A stretch of 64,000 nucleotides of DNA from contig NMRA01000538.1 of NCBI GenBank assembly GCA_002633005.1, positions 230,989-294,988 of the forward strand, read 5' to 3'. Shown here in pieces: positions 24,488-39,400 of this stretch (its first letter is position 1; every line of letters begins with the position of its first letter). The notes below the pieces were generated by a model. It was not told where the DNA came from. It ran no database searches and saw nothing but the letters and a program-made list of their open reading frames with translations. The stretch is from Phoronis australis (Eukaryota; Phoronida; Phoronidae). The position numbers and the translations under genes are program-made.

Positions 24488-27250
24488 ATATGTTTGTCAC
24501 TCAGCTATCCAACGACTTGCATTAAATCGCGCACAACATGCAACAGAAGAAGTATTCTATACAATAAACAAAACGTGCAACGAAATGTTGCCTCCAAAAT
24601 TTCAAATAAGAATTACAATTTAGCAAACCCTCTCAAATGATCAACACACAACGATGACACACAAACTCATTTCGTAAACAAAACATGTCAACATTTACAG
24701 TTATAAATACGAAAATAACATTTCACCGCTATGACAGTGAGTAATTTACAACCACTTTTAACAATTGATATCGAGCTCCTGTACTCGCAGTGAGTGAGAA
24801 ATGAAGTTTTTAAATAAATGAAATTGAAGGGTACGTCGATGAATGTAGTTGCTTAGCAAACACACAATAACACAATATGACTGTCGCCAAAATATATGCG
24901 AAGGCCGACATTTCCTAAAACATTCCTCTGTTTAGGACATGTCACGTTAGTCGGCGACTGTGTCAATGCACAGTAACTCTCAAGACACACTTGAGAACCG
25001 TCCACGACAATGATAATATTTGTTTTCCAACTCTTTGGCGAGTAATGATGTCAATTCGAAGGCGTGGGTCTTGTTTTAGTAAACGATTGGTAATTTGATT
25101 AATATAGCGAAACTGCAATTCCTCTTGATTAGCTGTTCCACCAACTAAAATCAAGGCGTATCCCTTCAAACTCAGCCTCGAGAGCTTCACTACTATGACT
25201 GGACTTTAAAATTTCCATGGCCTAGATGAACATTCAAAGCATTTACAAACCAAAAAGCGCTTCGGAAAGTCACAGGCCAGGGCCGATGCTGCAACTGAAA
25301 GGAAACTTGCAACTCCAGTTTGATATCGACAAGTAAATAGGAAGAAACTCCATTCAATAATTTTCAAGAAAAAATTCAATAGATACGCTTCTCTTTCTGA
25401 CAACGCCTACATACAGTTTGGCAAAATATGGTAAAAAATTTGGGACACTGAAAAATGACTAATTGTGGTCAAGGTCGTAGCATGTCCCAAATTCTAGAAA
25501 TAGGCAATATTGGGGTTCCCAAAATTACCCATTCTGTAGATCGCAAAAGCATTGTTCTCCTTCGTTGCAACTTACAGAATGAAGAAAATTCGATTTTCGC
25601 GAGAGTTTCCGTGTCTCAAATTATACAAACTGTCCAACATTGGAGATTTTTAAAAAAACAAAACCACACCTAGGTACATCGAAACACCGCATTATTTCTA
25701 ATCTGAACAATCCGTCTACGTACAGTCCGCTTACTTTCTATTTAAAGATTTTCACTTAGTCGGTCGCCATTCAGAATTTAACAAGTTTCTTGTTTCAGGT
25801 GCAAAAGAAGGTGACATTTGCCGGTCATGACTATCTTCAGTTATTTATTTCACTTCCAAATAGACGTCAGTTTGATTCAGGTATTGGTTAAGTCGTTTTT
25901 GTTATTGTTTTATGAGTGTTGTGTTAGATATGGAGCTAGCTATGCTCTTGCTATTTAAATTTGTTTCATTATTTTATTCAGATAAATGTCAGTTTGTCAT
26001 ATAATTCATAAGCACTAGTGCCTCAGCTATGGCTAAACCACTGCGAAATATTCTCTTTATTTCTTTAAGTTTATATTAATCCGCCCCAGGTTTATCTCAA
26101 AACATTTATGTAAGATAAATAATACGGAGAAATGCATTTACATTCTTGTCAGTGTTCTACACAAGAACTGGTTGTACCGATTCTTAAATGTCGGAATGTT
26201 ATTCCAAGAATTTGCAACAGAAATTTGCAAATGTAACCCATACCGGGTCGAACTTGTTGCCAAGAATTTAATTTTCAGACTGTCGATAAAATTACCGTGG
26301 GCACATATTGCTATTGACAGGTATGCCGTGAATAAATATAGACTACATACTGCGTTCCAGTAATTCTTCCCATAAGTAACTCATACAGTTTTTAATGTGG
26401 GTTTCTTAATAGTATACTGTATCTGTTGCAGTTTCCAGTTTCTTGAAAAATTAACTTCGGACGATGTTGAGCTTTTCATATAAAACACCCAAACATTCGC
26501 GAATTACTTGTTTTCTAGAGACAGAAAAAGACACGGGCCTACCAGGCATACAAAGACAGTGAATATAATGATTATCTGCCATAGAGCAAGTCTACAGAAA
26601 GAAAATTCACGAAATCAACAAGTAGGCAGAGAATTAAGGCAAAGTTATCAAATTGCCGTTGAACTAGACGTACGAACTTCGTTGACTGAAAAACGTAATG
26701 CTTAACTTCGTCAGAATTAAAGCACAGTGCAATGGGCAGTAACGTGTCGGTCTTTTTGTTGTGCGTACTTTATTTCGAAAAATTCCGACAACACTGTCCT
26801 ATTAAAGTGATAGAGTTCATTTCCTTGTGATGCTGTCAAAGACTTTTGATTTTCGGTTGTATTTACAGAGCTGACATTGTAATATAAGTAGTTGCGTCTG
26901 ACCTATACAACCCGGCTAACTCCGCGGGCGTAATTTGAGGACATACTAAGTCGCAGGCCAGGGTACAATACTGGAGAGATTTATTTTCTTTTCCAGTTGG
27001 CAAAATGTCTTCGTCTATTTATAGTATCTTTCACCTTATCTTCCCGCTGATAAAGAGAAGTGAGTGTAATGTAATCTGGCCATTTACACACACGTCAATG
27101 ACAAAGTACGCTGAACTCATTCATAAATACTACGAGGAATCGGTAGACGTCATTGGTCAATTTATCGATGCAACAGCACCACGTGATAAATTATAACCAA
27201 ATATGGTAACATACGTCATACGCAATATATAAAACATGAACGGGATTTTA
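24488..27250. other. No gene firmly recognised
   Basis: AT-rich. The minus-strand frame at 24963-25190 is discussed in the findings; nothing else stands out. Confidence 0.5.
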
Positions 27251-27251
27251 C

Positions 27252-27288
27252 TATAAATACGCAAGCATACCGAGCGGAGATCAGATTC
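27252..27288 (+). promoter_or_regulatory. TATA box and initiator-like sequence of the secreted-protein gene
   Basis: TATAAATA at 27252-27259 is followed 31 bases from its start by the initiator-like TCAGATTC (27281-27288, A at 27283). That is the normal TATA-to-start distance. It would give a 5' leader of about 71 bases before the ATG at 27354. A second TATATAAAA string is at about 27225. Confidence 0.5.
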
Positions 27289-27353
27289 TTCAACGTGCGT
27301 AAACAGTACCGGGCTAGTAAAAAGCAAACTGCTCCGAAAACGTGTCCGCAATC

Positions 27354-27458
27354 ATGGTAAACATATCGTCCGTAGTATTGGCAGTTGTGTCATTGACGTT
27401 GGTCGACATTAGCGAAGTCATGTCCATGGCTGTCCGGGCGGCGCCCCTTTGTAGGAAG
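27354..27458 (+). CDS. Signal-peptide exon (exon 1) of a secreted protein
   Basis: Starts at ATG 27354 in strong context (A at -3, G at +4), 71 bases after the predicted start site. It encodes 35 residues: MVNISS, a hydrophobic core VVLAVVSLTLV (7-17), then DISEVMSMA with a likely signal-peptidase site near residues 23-26, then VRAAPLCRK with one Cys (33). It ends AAG|GTGAGA, a good donor, in phase 0. Both the laminin-G exon at 31048 and the candidate exon at 28439 start in phase 0, so either can follow without a frame break. Confidence 0.6.
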
Positions 27459-30400
27459 GTGAGACCATTATTTTAAGTTTTATGCAAAGTATTCTTAGAC
27501 TTACATTTAGCCATTGAAAAGACACTTGTCTCCAGTAACTGCGATCTATTGATTGCCTTCTCAAATTTGAAACAAAAGACAGTGACGATCAAAATTAAAC
27601 AAGACCATTAGAATTGGTTGTAAGAAAACTAGAAAAAATAGAAATTAGATAAAACTAGGTAACACTCGTCACGAGAGCGTCAGTGAAATTGAAAAAATGA
27701 GCAATAAATCAGCTATTACAACTTTTGCTTCGAAAATCGACGCTTCTGCATACAGCTTGCAGCATATCAGAGTCAATAAGGCGCATGTTCGTTTAATCTT
27801 TGTTAAACAAACAACGGCAATAGCCTCTTACAGGGGTCCCGGGCATCTATTTTGAGAACTAGTTTGATGGTGGTTATTCAAAGGAGAAAACTGGTTCTCA
27901 AAATGCGGGACCACTGTAAGTGATTGTTACCCAAGGAACAGTGGGGTGCGGAAACATTATAGTCCCAAACTTATGTCTTTTGAATTTCCGCCACGTACTT
28001 CAAATTTGAACAGAGCATTTTTTATCGCTGTGCGTTTCCGTATGTTTTAGCCAAGGTGCAGAGCATCAAAAACCTCATAAAAAGAGAACACTCCCAATCA
28101 AGATTTCAAATGCAGCGAATAGAGTTTCGTGCATACTTGATAACAAGGTTGTCATTTATAGCGAATTGTAGGTATCACTATAGAAGTACATTTATTTCAC
28201 AGTAATAATCCGTGATATCAAAACAGCAATGAGAAAACAACTGCAAACACAACATGATGTTTCGTTTAGGTTACAATAGGAAACACGTTTCATGACTTTT
28301 TAAATTTAATTTGGACCAGATGTTTAGACCAGCCAGCAATAGATAACAATAATTTAAAGCAAATAGCTGTTGTTTATGTACACGTATCAAAAATAAACCT
28401 TAACTTGGACCACAATTTCAATTGTTCTTTTCTTTTAGTCTAAGAACGAATGTGAAGCGACTCGCTCTCAGTTTATAGTATCATGGGTCCCTGTTGGGAT
28501 AGCAGTTTGCCTCGCTTACAAACCACAATGCCGTTCTCATTAATAGCATCCTTTCCTTTTAAGTTATTTCCTCACGAACAAATTTTCCTACTCTTGTTCC
28601 ACAATTCTTTTTCACGTGAACGTTCCCCTTGTTCAAGAATCAAAGTTGCACTCCCGGTTACAATTTCCATATATCGCACCAAGTACGCACTTACTCATGC
28701 CACCTGTCTGAGTTCACGAGGAAAAGAGCGCGTTCGTAACAAACGAACTGCGGTGGTTGTGTTGACAAATACATTTTGCAGGGAAAAAATCCGGAAAAAA
28801 AACGCTGTAAACGAATACACCCGCGTATTTCGAAAGAGAAAGCTGTATTGACGATGGTCTGTGTTTAGTCGATGCACGAAGTGAAACATGTCATAACGTT
28901 TTAATTTGGAATGAATTTATCTGAAGGAATAATTCAAGTTCCAAAATTACACAACCTTGTTTTACTTTATTCAGTGGTGGGTATACGGGGGATCAGGGGT
29001 TTGACCCCCTCCAACTACAAGGGGTAACAAAACGCACCGCTAGCACAAACGAAGCCGCCAACAGGTGTAAATCCCCCTTAAGCAAAATCTGACATTCGTC
29101 GCTTTTATTTCTGTTTGATGTGGCACATTTTTGGGTCACCGAAAGCGTGCTTAATCCCACTTTAGTTTTAGTTATTACAGGAGAAGAAAGTTAAGCGAGT
29201 AAGTCAAACGTGGATAGCTTTTTATAGTCAAACCACGAAAATCACCGACAATGCGAATCCATATGTTTTTATTGGTTGATTAGACGAATCGGAAAGGTAC
29301 AAGCAAAGATACCAACAGTGTGCCAGAAGCAAGGGAGAGTAGAACCTCTAATTAATGGGCTCGCACCCATCCCACTCCACGTTGAACAATTCTCTTGGGT
29401 TTCATTCACAAATCCACCGTACAATGGTTTTAACACGTGTTTAGCCTCAACGGCTCTAGCCAGGAATTTTTCAATGGACGCAAAAGGTGCAAACTAAAAT
29501 CTTGACCGTACTTCACACAACAGGAAGAAGGCACAAACAAACGATATGTATCGGGTAATGACAAGTTTATTTCGCCAATCCTACGTGAAGCGTAGCATGA
29601 TTCACGTAACCTTCCGGGCACATTGTCCTTCGATATGATAAATAGCGGTTTCAAATTTGAATGGTTATCATCAAGAATTATAAAAGAAGACACGTGTTAG
29701 AAAATTCAGGCTGTAATTATTTTTTCAGAAAGTTCGTTAATGAGAGAACGTGGTTACAGACGAAGTATTTTATTCAACCATTCACTGTTTTATTGCACAT
29801 TGTTCGTTTGTGAAAATGATGCGGAGACAGAAATTCAATAACCAACAATTATTCAATACCCGGTAAAAAACGACCAAGATGAAGTGGATTTTGATTTATT
29901 TGTAAACATTCGAGGTACACCTGACAATATAGTATTACACGAGCAGCTGAAAAAGTGGTTTTTGATAGACAAGGCGATGACTCATCAAGTGAAGTCACCC
30001 GTTTACCGCTCTATTTACAAACTTTTGTCGACTACATGTCCTGGTACCCGTAGTATCAGTCAATAGGTGTTTGTTATCAAATAAAAGGGTTAAATATACC
30101 CTTTAGGTACGGTGTTAGATTTTTTGCCCAGGTTAATACATCAATGGCGTTTTTGCAGAAACATGAGACCGCTCTAAAGAACGTATGTAGATGAATATAC
30201 TATACACGATTCCGCGCTTTCGGGCGACTGAATGCGATGGACTATTCTATAACACTTTGATGGTACACCAGAGAAAATTTCATTCAATAGGAGGTCATCG
30301 TTTTTGAGATGAACAGTCTCTGTTTTTGCACTGATTATGTCTTGCAGTCGAAGCTGTGTGAAGTGAATATCAGTTATGCCAACTGACGAAAGACAGATGT

Positions 30401-33400
30401 AACGAAAAAGGTGTCCTGGTTGGTACTATCTGTGCATTAGTATCAAGCACCATCTGGTGGACAAAAATTTCTGTCCGAAACGTTTGGTGCTAATGCAGTG
30501 TTTAATCCCGACCTGGACGTGTTTCTAAATTTAATTTTACTTTTATATTACACGCTGAACAAGACTGCATATAACTTGAGAAACAGACGGGTTCTTGATG
30601 AGATTAGTGATCCGATAATGTATTTCTTCTTTAGTATTCTATTTTACGAAGTAATTCTCTTACAAAACGGAGAACGTGCAAAAACCTACGTTCAAGAAAG
30701 GGCTGGCTCAAATAATGTAACCCTTTCGCACCCTTTCCGCTGTCTGCTGCAGACGTTGTAGTAAGAGCCACAGAATGATAGTAGTCGCCAGCTGGTGCGT
30801 ATACAACATCTGTACAAATTGTGTAGTAAGTAATTACGTTTGTATACAGTTTACTTGTTTTAGCATACAACGGTTGCGGGGACTGCGAAAAGGCAGCGAT
30901 TGTAACTCTCTTACAACGTTATGTTGACTATCCTTTATCTGCTATTGCTGGACAGAAATGAAAACCAGATGGCAAAGAGGGGCATGGTCTGCGAAACGCA
31001 AACATCTATTTTTGCGTCTAGAAATGTGTAATTTTTCTATGTTACAGGCAGCCATAAGCATAGATGTCACAGGTAGCCAAGGGGCGAAAACCGGAAAGGG
31101 TTACGGGAGTTCTATACAATTCGTTAATTTGTCGCGCCCTATAAAAATTGGGTGAGTACATATATACAGTGTGTGAAGCCAAATGTATTGATAACGTGCG
31201 CGCATCATTAGCACAAAAACGACATAATAATGCTGATAAGGATTTTCATATTTATCTCATTTAATTTGAAAACTCTAGCTGACACAAAGAGAAACTACTT
31301 AACGGCGGAACTGCTTTTGCGTCTTCTCATTCGGAACACCTCGGGCATACAAAAGTAACCGAGGTGTTCAAGGTTGATTTCCGTGGACGCAGCAATCTCG
31401 CGACGGAAGCTAGCGTGATCCCGTGCTTCGTTTGTAATACATGGCAATGTTTCGCGCAGTCTTGTGTGATCTTACGTTAGCAAAGATCTCAGGTCTACGG
31501 AACTCAATCACAGGGGAATTTGAGGTGTTGCGGATTGTATCTTCTACAAAAGTCACTGAACTACACTAACTTCTGCGTTGCACACATCCAGGACATGTTA
31601 CATTACGACAAGGGAGCTTCATAACTGGGAAAGTAAATATACAAAATGTAGGGATTCACAACTAAAATTTGTCATGTAATTTTTATGTAGCCACGTTCAC
31701 AATACAAGTTGATAAATCGATTGTTTCAAAATAGTTTCCAACTGACAACGTAAAGATCTTTTGGTAGTATAATTTGATGACTGAAGCCTGAAAGCAAAAT
31801 GGAGACTACGTCTGGGTTTTATTGAAGTCCTCAAAGACGTAAAACTTAAACTGTGCGGTTCTTGGAACACAAACCGCAGCAATCAGGTGCACAGTTTTAT
31901 TATTTAATTATCAGCTTAAGGCGGCGAATATAAAATCGTGTTCTCATTTTGAACGTAGTTTAAAAAATTCCTCAATTTCCGCAAAGCAACATAAAGATTC
32001 CACATTATATGCACTGAGCAATTAACTGGGACCTGGGATCCGTTTAAAAATCAACCCTAAGTTTGTTTTTAGTATGAAATCAATAACACTGTTCCATTGC
32101 TGAAACGTGAAGCCATCGTTGATATCAAGTGTAAGACTTTCATGAAAGTCACCCCGGGGATACATTCCACAGACGCGAAAAACTAGCGAAAAGCAACATA
32201 ACGGAAGTCCGCGAGAGTGTTTGCCTCTAACAAAAATGTGGCCACTGAAGAAATTTATCGGTGAGTATGAAATGTTGAATTGTGAGATAAAATTCAGCGT
32301 TTCCCTTCCATAAGCGAAGATATCTCACCGCAAATGCTTTGCAAGTGCCTTCGGGCCTGCGGAACGCCCAGGTCATCATCACTGTATACCAACCACGATC
32401 GTCAATTTCCGCATGACATCATCATATACATATTAAACAAATAAAATATATTTGTACAACAATCTGAGTGAAGTCAATGCTTGAGCTGACAGAAATAGGA
32501 ATACTTATACACTATAACTCGTGACCTGTGACCCGGAAGCACGCACAGCCTAAACTTATTCAAAGGTGTATTGGGTCTTGTTGCGATACTATGACTATTA
32601 TCTTGGGACATCCGCAATCACACAATAACGGTGTCGAATGTTTTAATTTTACGACGTGAAGTAAGGCAAGTTAACGCCTCTTGTTTGAATATACTTTATG
32701 TATCTTGATCACAGTGCAGCTCATAAGTGTTATTTTTTACTTAATTAATCGCGTCATATTTATTTCGTCTTACTTCGAGATTGGACATTTTGTTAACCAT
32801 CTAAAAAACCGCAACATCATGTTCTGCAATACAAGCTAGAAATGTGATTTTACGTTTGATCTGGATTTTGCACGAGAGAGCTTTTTAAATGTGAATAATT
32901 GATTTAAGTCCCTGACTAGATGCTAACAGATATTTGACCACAATTTTCTGACTCCCCATATCCACACTGTCAATGGTTAGATCCCAAATCTTTACATTTT
33001 TCATGTCTTGTTAAGATTCCTTACTATTACTGGCTTGAAATCTGCGCACACAGGAATAGATTTGGATTTTTTGAGGAAAGTTGTTAAAGTTGAACATCGT
33101 GCAAAATTTGGCATACACTGTTTGAATGTATTTTGTTTCTAAACAGGTAATGACATAGTATTTTCTTTTTCACCGTGCACGGCATTTTGAATAATGAATA
33201 CTAGACTCCTGCCTCCAAATTTGAAAAAAATAGAACACGATCACAGATTGCGGGCAGAATTCTGAGTGACATGGGATGCATAAAACACGGTGTATTCAGA
33301 TGATATGTGAATAGACCTACATTCCGTAGACCCAAGAAACTCGCGAAAACGCAAGAACGCGCCAGGCTTCGCGAGATATCGCCATGCAACACAGGCCAAG

Positions 33401-36400
33401 CAAGAGGTCATGCAAAGTATACCCGCGAAATTATTGCGTGTACGCCGGGACTGCCCCAAATCAAGAGTTATTTTTGACACTAAACTGGTTATTAACACTA
33501 AGTTACTAATTTGAGTACGAGTTGAGATCACACGATAAGCTTCTTAATAAAAATAGAATACTCGAACGTGAAGGAAGGTGCGTTCCGGGATCGGTTCTCA
33601 CCTCAACCGGAAATGATGAATGATAAAGGAGCGCCAATACTCTTATCATGTAACACCTATAGTCGGCGACTTGGAGCAATCCTTCACATTTCAATGATTC
33701 AGTTATAGCATTACGTGAAGCTAGCCACTGTTATATAAAGGTTAAACATTGGTGATACAACTACATGCTTGTAGTCATGTCTCGGCCAGACTGAACGGCT
33801 CTGCACCAGGACAGTTAAGAAGACATTTTGTAAACAGAAATATGATCATCATACCGGGGATATTAAGTTTTATTATTTTCATTTTCCATAAAAATTAAGT
33901 AATAATTCCTTATCACTTTTACTTCTATGGCAATGCTTTCGCCAGAGGATGATTTCAAAAAAACGCGGGTATTCACAACAACATTAGAAACCTCAGCGAA
34001 ATGAATAAAGCCCAACTATTAGCCATAATCTTTGTACATAAGCGATGAGATTTCAAATATCAGAGCAGCCATTACTGTATCACTGTACTGTGAACAAAAT
34101 AAGCAAACAAACAGCAACAACAACGATAATAACAATAAGGGTTCAAAAGATGTGTCACATTTTTAAAAGCACACTTATATAGATATCTAGCCTCACTTGC
34201 CAAACCATTTCTTATGATGACCTTATCACTATCGGCGTCAGGTATAATTGAACGAGTCTGTTAAACAAGAGTGGAGAGTCAATTATCATTTATCTATAGT
34301 CAGTTCGCACCTAGAAACAAGTGAAATCAAATTTCTCAAAAGTGACCGTTTGAAAAAGGCAAATATTTGCCCGGGAATCAGCCGATAACGGGAATGCGCA
34401 CTAGGGGGTAACTCTAACAATTTAAAGCAAGAATCACGGAGTATTAAATCAAATGGTCCACTCATTAGTCAAGATTAGACCTATCAAACTTGCAGTGAAC
34501 TTAGTGCGGTCACCTCAGTCAATACATATGGTAACGTTGCATCTGTCACAGGACAGGAGCTTAATTTGGCACAGATAGGAATCGTCGCCATGGCGACAGA
34601 AAGCTTCAGTTCGACCCCTGTATTCATTCGTTCTGGAAATAAAGTTCGATGACTTCATTTGAGTGATAGTTCACAATTCACGTGACGCAAATGATAAATT
34701 TGCACAGTTGTTAGTGACTGGATTATGTAAACACATGCGAATAAAAGGTTTTGTTAAGACAGAGAATCTATTGATCATAAGTGAAAAAGGACAAAATTTT
34801 CGTTCAATAGTTTATTTGCAGTAAAGTACAGCACCTGTTAAGCACAACGACTTTAAGTGACATTACGGATAAGAAAAGTGGTATTCTGAGAACACCTCCA
34901 ACGTGGAACCGCGCTCACAACCTCAGCCCCGAACACGTAGAGAGAGAAAAAATGTAGATTTGATTGAGCACACTTTTAATTTGGAAACTTACAAAAAACA
35001 TACTAATTTTGTTATTCTGAATACATCGTACAAAACGCAACACTGTCAATGACAATGATTTCTTTTGCAGCGATTACGTGAGCCTAGACTTCAAAACCGA
35101 GAAAGACGCCGGGCTGTTGATTTATTTAGCTTCGCGGGATCTCACAAACTATATTCAGGTGTTTTTGCACAAGGGTCAACCTCGACTGAGGATGAAATGC
35201 GGTGACTACCAGAGCAACGTCCACAGTCACATGCCATCACTGAAGGATGGTGAATTCCATGAGGTGAGAAAAGTTTTGCACTTGCTTGTTGATTTTGTAA
35301 GTACGCTGATTCCGTTTTTATTCAGTGGTATTCTGGCATCATTATTCTTAATTCAAGATCTATTGACGATTAATCTTCTACGGAGGCCAATGCACTAATT
35401 TCACTGAGTACTCCAGATTGTAAAGGGAACTCCCTTTTCACAGACTGGAGGGTTTGTATTCTGTCATCAATAAAAACGATTCTTTTTGAAAATAGAGAAC
35501 ATTATAAAGCCCAGTGTTGCTGCGAAATCCATGCACCTAAATGTTTAACGCATTGCAATACACGAATGAGACGACTGTGTATAACGCGTTTATAAAAGCG
35601 AAAATGCGCGGCGTTTTTTTATTTGCCAAATTCATTTACTTCGCCAAAGCTACTACGGCTATAATGAAGAAAGCTCAATTTTCCATCTTTTTCGTTTCAC
35701 TTTACAAGAACTTGTACGTCTCAAGTAGGGAATATTTGCTCCAGGGTCCTGCCCGCGGGCGACTGGTGTGGAGGTGCTTGGTTTCACTTTGCGGTTGTTG
35801 ACATTTGACACGAGAGCCACCACGTGTTAGATTGGTAAACCAGAAATGCGCTACCTAAATATTTACTAGTTGACTGACAAGTTTATTGCGCATGCTACCC
35901 ATTCCTTATCTCCTAGGGCTCACTTGTGAGGTGCGATAAAAAACATGTGGCCTACACCTGTACTCGTAAAACACACACACCTGTGACTCGGCACACGTGG
36001 GAATGCGGCTGTCTTGCACTGCTCGGGCACAAGTGCTGCTATGGAAGGCAACTACGGCAATGCCTCTGCTATTTCGAACACACTGCTGTTTCAAGCATAC
36101 TGTTGTAGAAAAATAATTGTCCGACTGTTAAAGAACTTTGGTATATGAGGATCTCAGTTGTATTTGTTACTTGCAAACATTAATTGGACATGTAGTGCCG
36201 ACAACGAACAATGATTGCCAAAGGTCACAGCCTCGTCACCATTGTTAACTTACTCCTTATAGTTAATTCTTCGCCGGTCCTCAAACCACCGACTAAACAA
36301 AGAGACGATCCTCATAGACAGCCAGAAGGCATTCCGCACGTATCCATACCAGTGCCCAGATCTAGAAGTCGTGTTTTTAGGAGGCTTCCCGTCTTCTCTC

Positions 36401-39400
36401 CAGAATGAAGTCAATGTTCCCGTAAGTACTACCCAATGCATGTAAACGTTGATAATGGAACTAATTGATTCAACAAATTTACGAATTACTATATCCTTTT
36501 TTGAAATACCACTTGCTTCAAATATAAAGCAAGTCCCATAAGCTATTAACGTGCAGAGGAGGTGGACAAACCATTTTCAGAATTTATGCTCAATTTCCCA
36601 AAGTAAAAGTCTGAGCAAAGTAGAAGTAAACCATATGAAGCACATCTTCAGGAGAAAGTGTTTCACTGAAAAAGTGCGACAAAACTTCATCTAAAACTAT
36701 GCAATAAACTTGCATAACACAAACGAATCTTACACGTCAAGTCTTCCATTGTAAACACCAACACTTGTGGTAACACAAAGACTGTAATACCAGTTCTGCG
36801 TTTTGACGCATCTTAGTAAAGTAAACAATAACTACAAGTCCGTAGTGGCGAGTAAACACTAGTAAGATCGGGTTTTTATTTCTCGCTTATGGATGAGAAC
36901 AGTATCGTGTATGAGACAACTTGACGATGATTCATTAAACAAACCGCCCCGTAATATGGGAAATACTTGGTCTTCTATGTAGGTGTACACCGTTTGTTTG
37001 CACTGTCCAAAATGATTATCAAGCTATCTTGAACGTTCATGAAAAATTCATTATATTATACCAACGCCAGGCCATTTGATATCACCGTGTGGTTTAACGA
37101 TTCTACCGAGTATGCTGCCGCAACAAAGTCTTCTTCCTAAGGCTTGAAGAAGGGGTGTCCAACTTTTTCCATCACAGGCCACGCAGACGAAAATACGCCA
37201 TGGGTCGGGCCGTTTGCAGTGAAACAACATTGAATTTTGCATTGCTATGCCACTTATTCCGTTGCCAAATAGTCGATATAACATCGCCAGTAACTTATCC
37301 TTTTCTTGCTCTGTTAGCCGTTAACCGTGTTAGAGGTCGCTACGATAGCGGAAAAGGAGAACATCAAGTAGCCATTTTTGGACAATATGATAACTTGTCT
37401 GCAAAAAGGGCCAAAGGCAAGATTTATTCAATTTCAACAGTGATGAACTCAGTGGGAGCAACGATGTCGCGTGTACCTCTATTTTACGAAAAATACCACC
37501 AAAAAAACACCGACGCTAACTATGGAAAATCTCAGACATGGTTTTTGAGCATTTTTATCGAAGTTCTAATACAGAAAGTTTGATGAATGGTGGTGAAAGG
37601 ACTTTTCCCTCTCAAAAACAAACAACATTTTCTCCATAAACCGATGCATGTGAATAACATGATTAGATTTGTCTAGATTCCTAGTTTCAGAAAATATACG
37701 CTTTTCTGAATGGACAGTCGCATGTTACTCATTTTAATTAGGGGTACACATAACCTTAAATGAAACTAGCAAGTTGGAGTAAGTTTTACGGTTGCAGTCA
37801 CAATCATCTGATATGCAATATTACTTCAGGAAAATACGTTTTGATTTAGGGGGTAATGTGAGGGCCAAGTTTAAAGTCTTGTCTAGAGTCGATAAAAATG
37901 AACCAATCCAGACTTAGATCAAAACTGTGTGCCGGCTTGCAGTTTCAAATTCTTCAAATACTACTATTTAATTTAGCAGTCATACGTGGAAAAAGACCCT
38001 CGTGATTAATGAAAAATACACGAAAACTATTTCCTCTGATTATTCGTATTTTTGCAGTCACACACGATATCATATTTGTCAGGCACCTTAGGGTTTTAAG
38101 GAATGACTCGCACGTGTCCAGAAGGCGAACTATTAAACAACACAAACACTTTTACGAAGCGATGACGTAGAAGAAATTTTTTTCAATTATGTTTCGAAAT
38201 CGAAAGAACTGACCCATGATTGAAGTCATTTGTCCCGGTATTCAACAACTGTTATTCATCATAATGTCTAGGTTTCCCGGCAACACATTTGTACATCGCA
38301 ACGCATGTAAAAGCTAGGTTGAGTTTTGGAACGGCAACAACCTAGTGAAGGAAGCTAGTGTGATCACGTGCCTCTCTTATAATAAATGGCAATATCTCGA
38401 GTGATCTTTCGTTTTTCAAGGTGCTGGGCTCAACGGAACGCATGCCAGGCTACTTCAGCTGTTGCTGCGAATGTAATTCGTTAGGATATTGGTCCGGCTG
38501 CTTACCAATTTAGTGTTTCTGTTCTTAGCTTGATAAAATGCAAACCGACTGTTTTGAACTGTGTCTGCTCAGATTCCAAAGTTCGACATAGCAAATTACT
38601 AGACGTCGTTCGTTAATTGAACACTTCATGCAAATCTTTAACTGCCTAGGAACAAGGCAATATTTAAAGGCGTTGGTTTATGATTTATCGCTTTGGTGGA
38701 ATTCACAAGAAGCATCTAAAACACTTTAAATGGGCGTTGCTGGAACGCAAACGTGATTTGCAGCAGATTTTTCATGGGCGTGTCTTTAACTATCTGGTGA
38801 TAGCCTAAGCTGTAACTGTACATCAGTCGTATCTCATGTGAAAAGAGATTTTTCAAACAAAAAAACTATCACCTTTCAAGCGTTTGTGAATTTGGCTAAA
38901 ACACGCATTCCAGAAGCCGTATGGATGCCTTGAGAAAACAACTTGCTTCTATCGGTCAAATACGAGTAATTCTAGATCTCAAGAATACAAAATGAATGAT
39001 TTTTGTATAGCCGGAACTAGTTATATAATGAATGAGATTTCAAGAATCTCGATTATTCAGGAGTATAAAACGAAACGCCATGTGCAATCACGTGTCAAAA
39101 TACCTCATGCTGTCTTCTGGCAGTGTGTCAAACGCACGTGTGCGGGGGTTCTGTGGCATGTGTCTAAAAATTCCTCGTATAGGACCTATGTTGCGGGCAT
39201 AGAATGTAAACACTATAGAGCACAGCCTAGGAATTTTTGTGAATGATTATCAAAGATCCAAACATTCTAGATAAAGTCATTAGATACGCGCAGGGAATAC
39301 TCACATGTCAGAATACTTTTATATTATGAATGAATGCCTGCCAACTTGATTGAGCATATCTGCTCCCTGTGATTGCAAACGCGTGTCATTTCAGTAATAG

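Noticed and set aside
24177-24623. Cys/Val and His/Thr repeat frames at the CA microsatellite
   Set aside because: They run through the 72-N gap and encode only dinucleotide-repeat translations.
36211-36408. 65-residue plus frame that looks like a signal peptide plus basic tail
   Set aside because: It overlaps the LamG exon 36263-36421 in another frame, and the LamG frame fits splice sites, phase and domain.
37155-37583. 142-residue plus frame in the LamG intron
   Set aside because: No recognisable domain, no convincing splice links; could be an old transposon remnant but I cannot support it.
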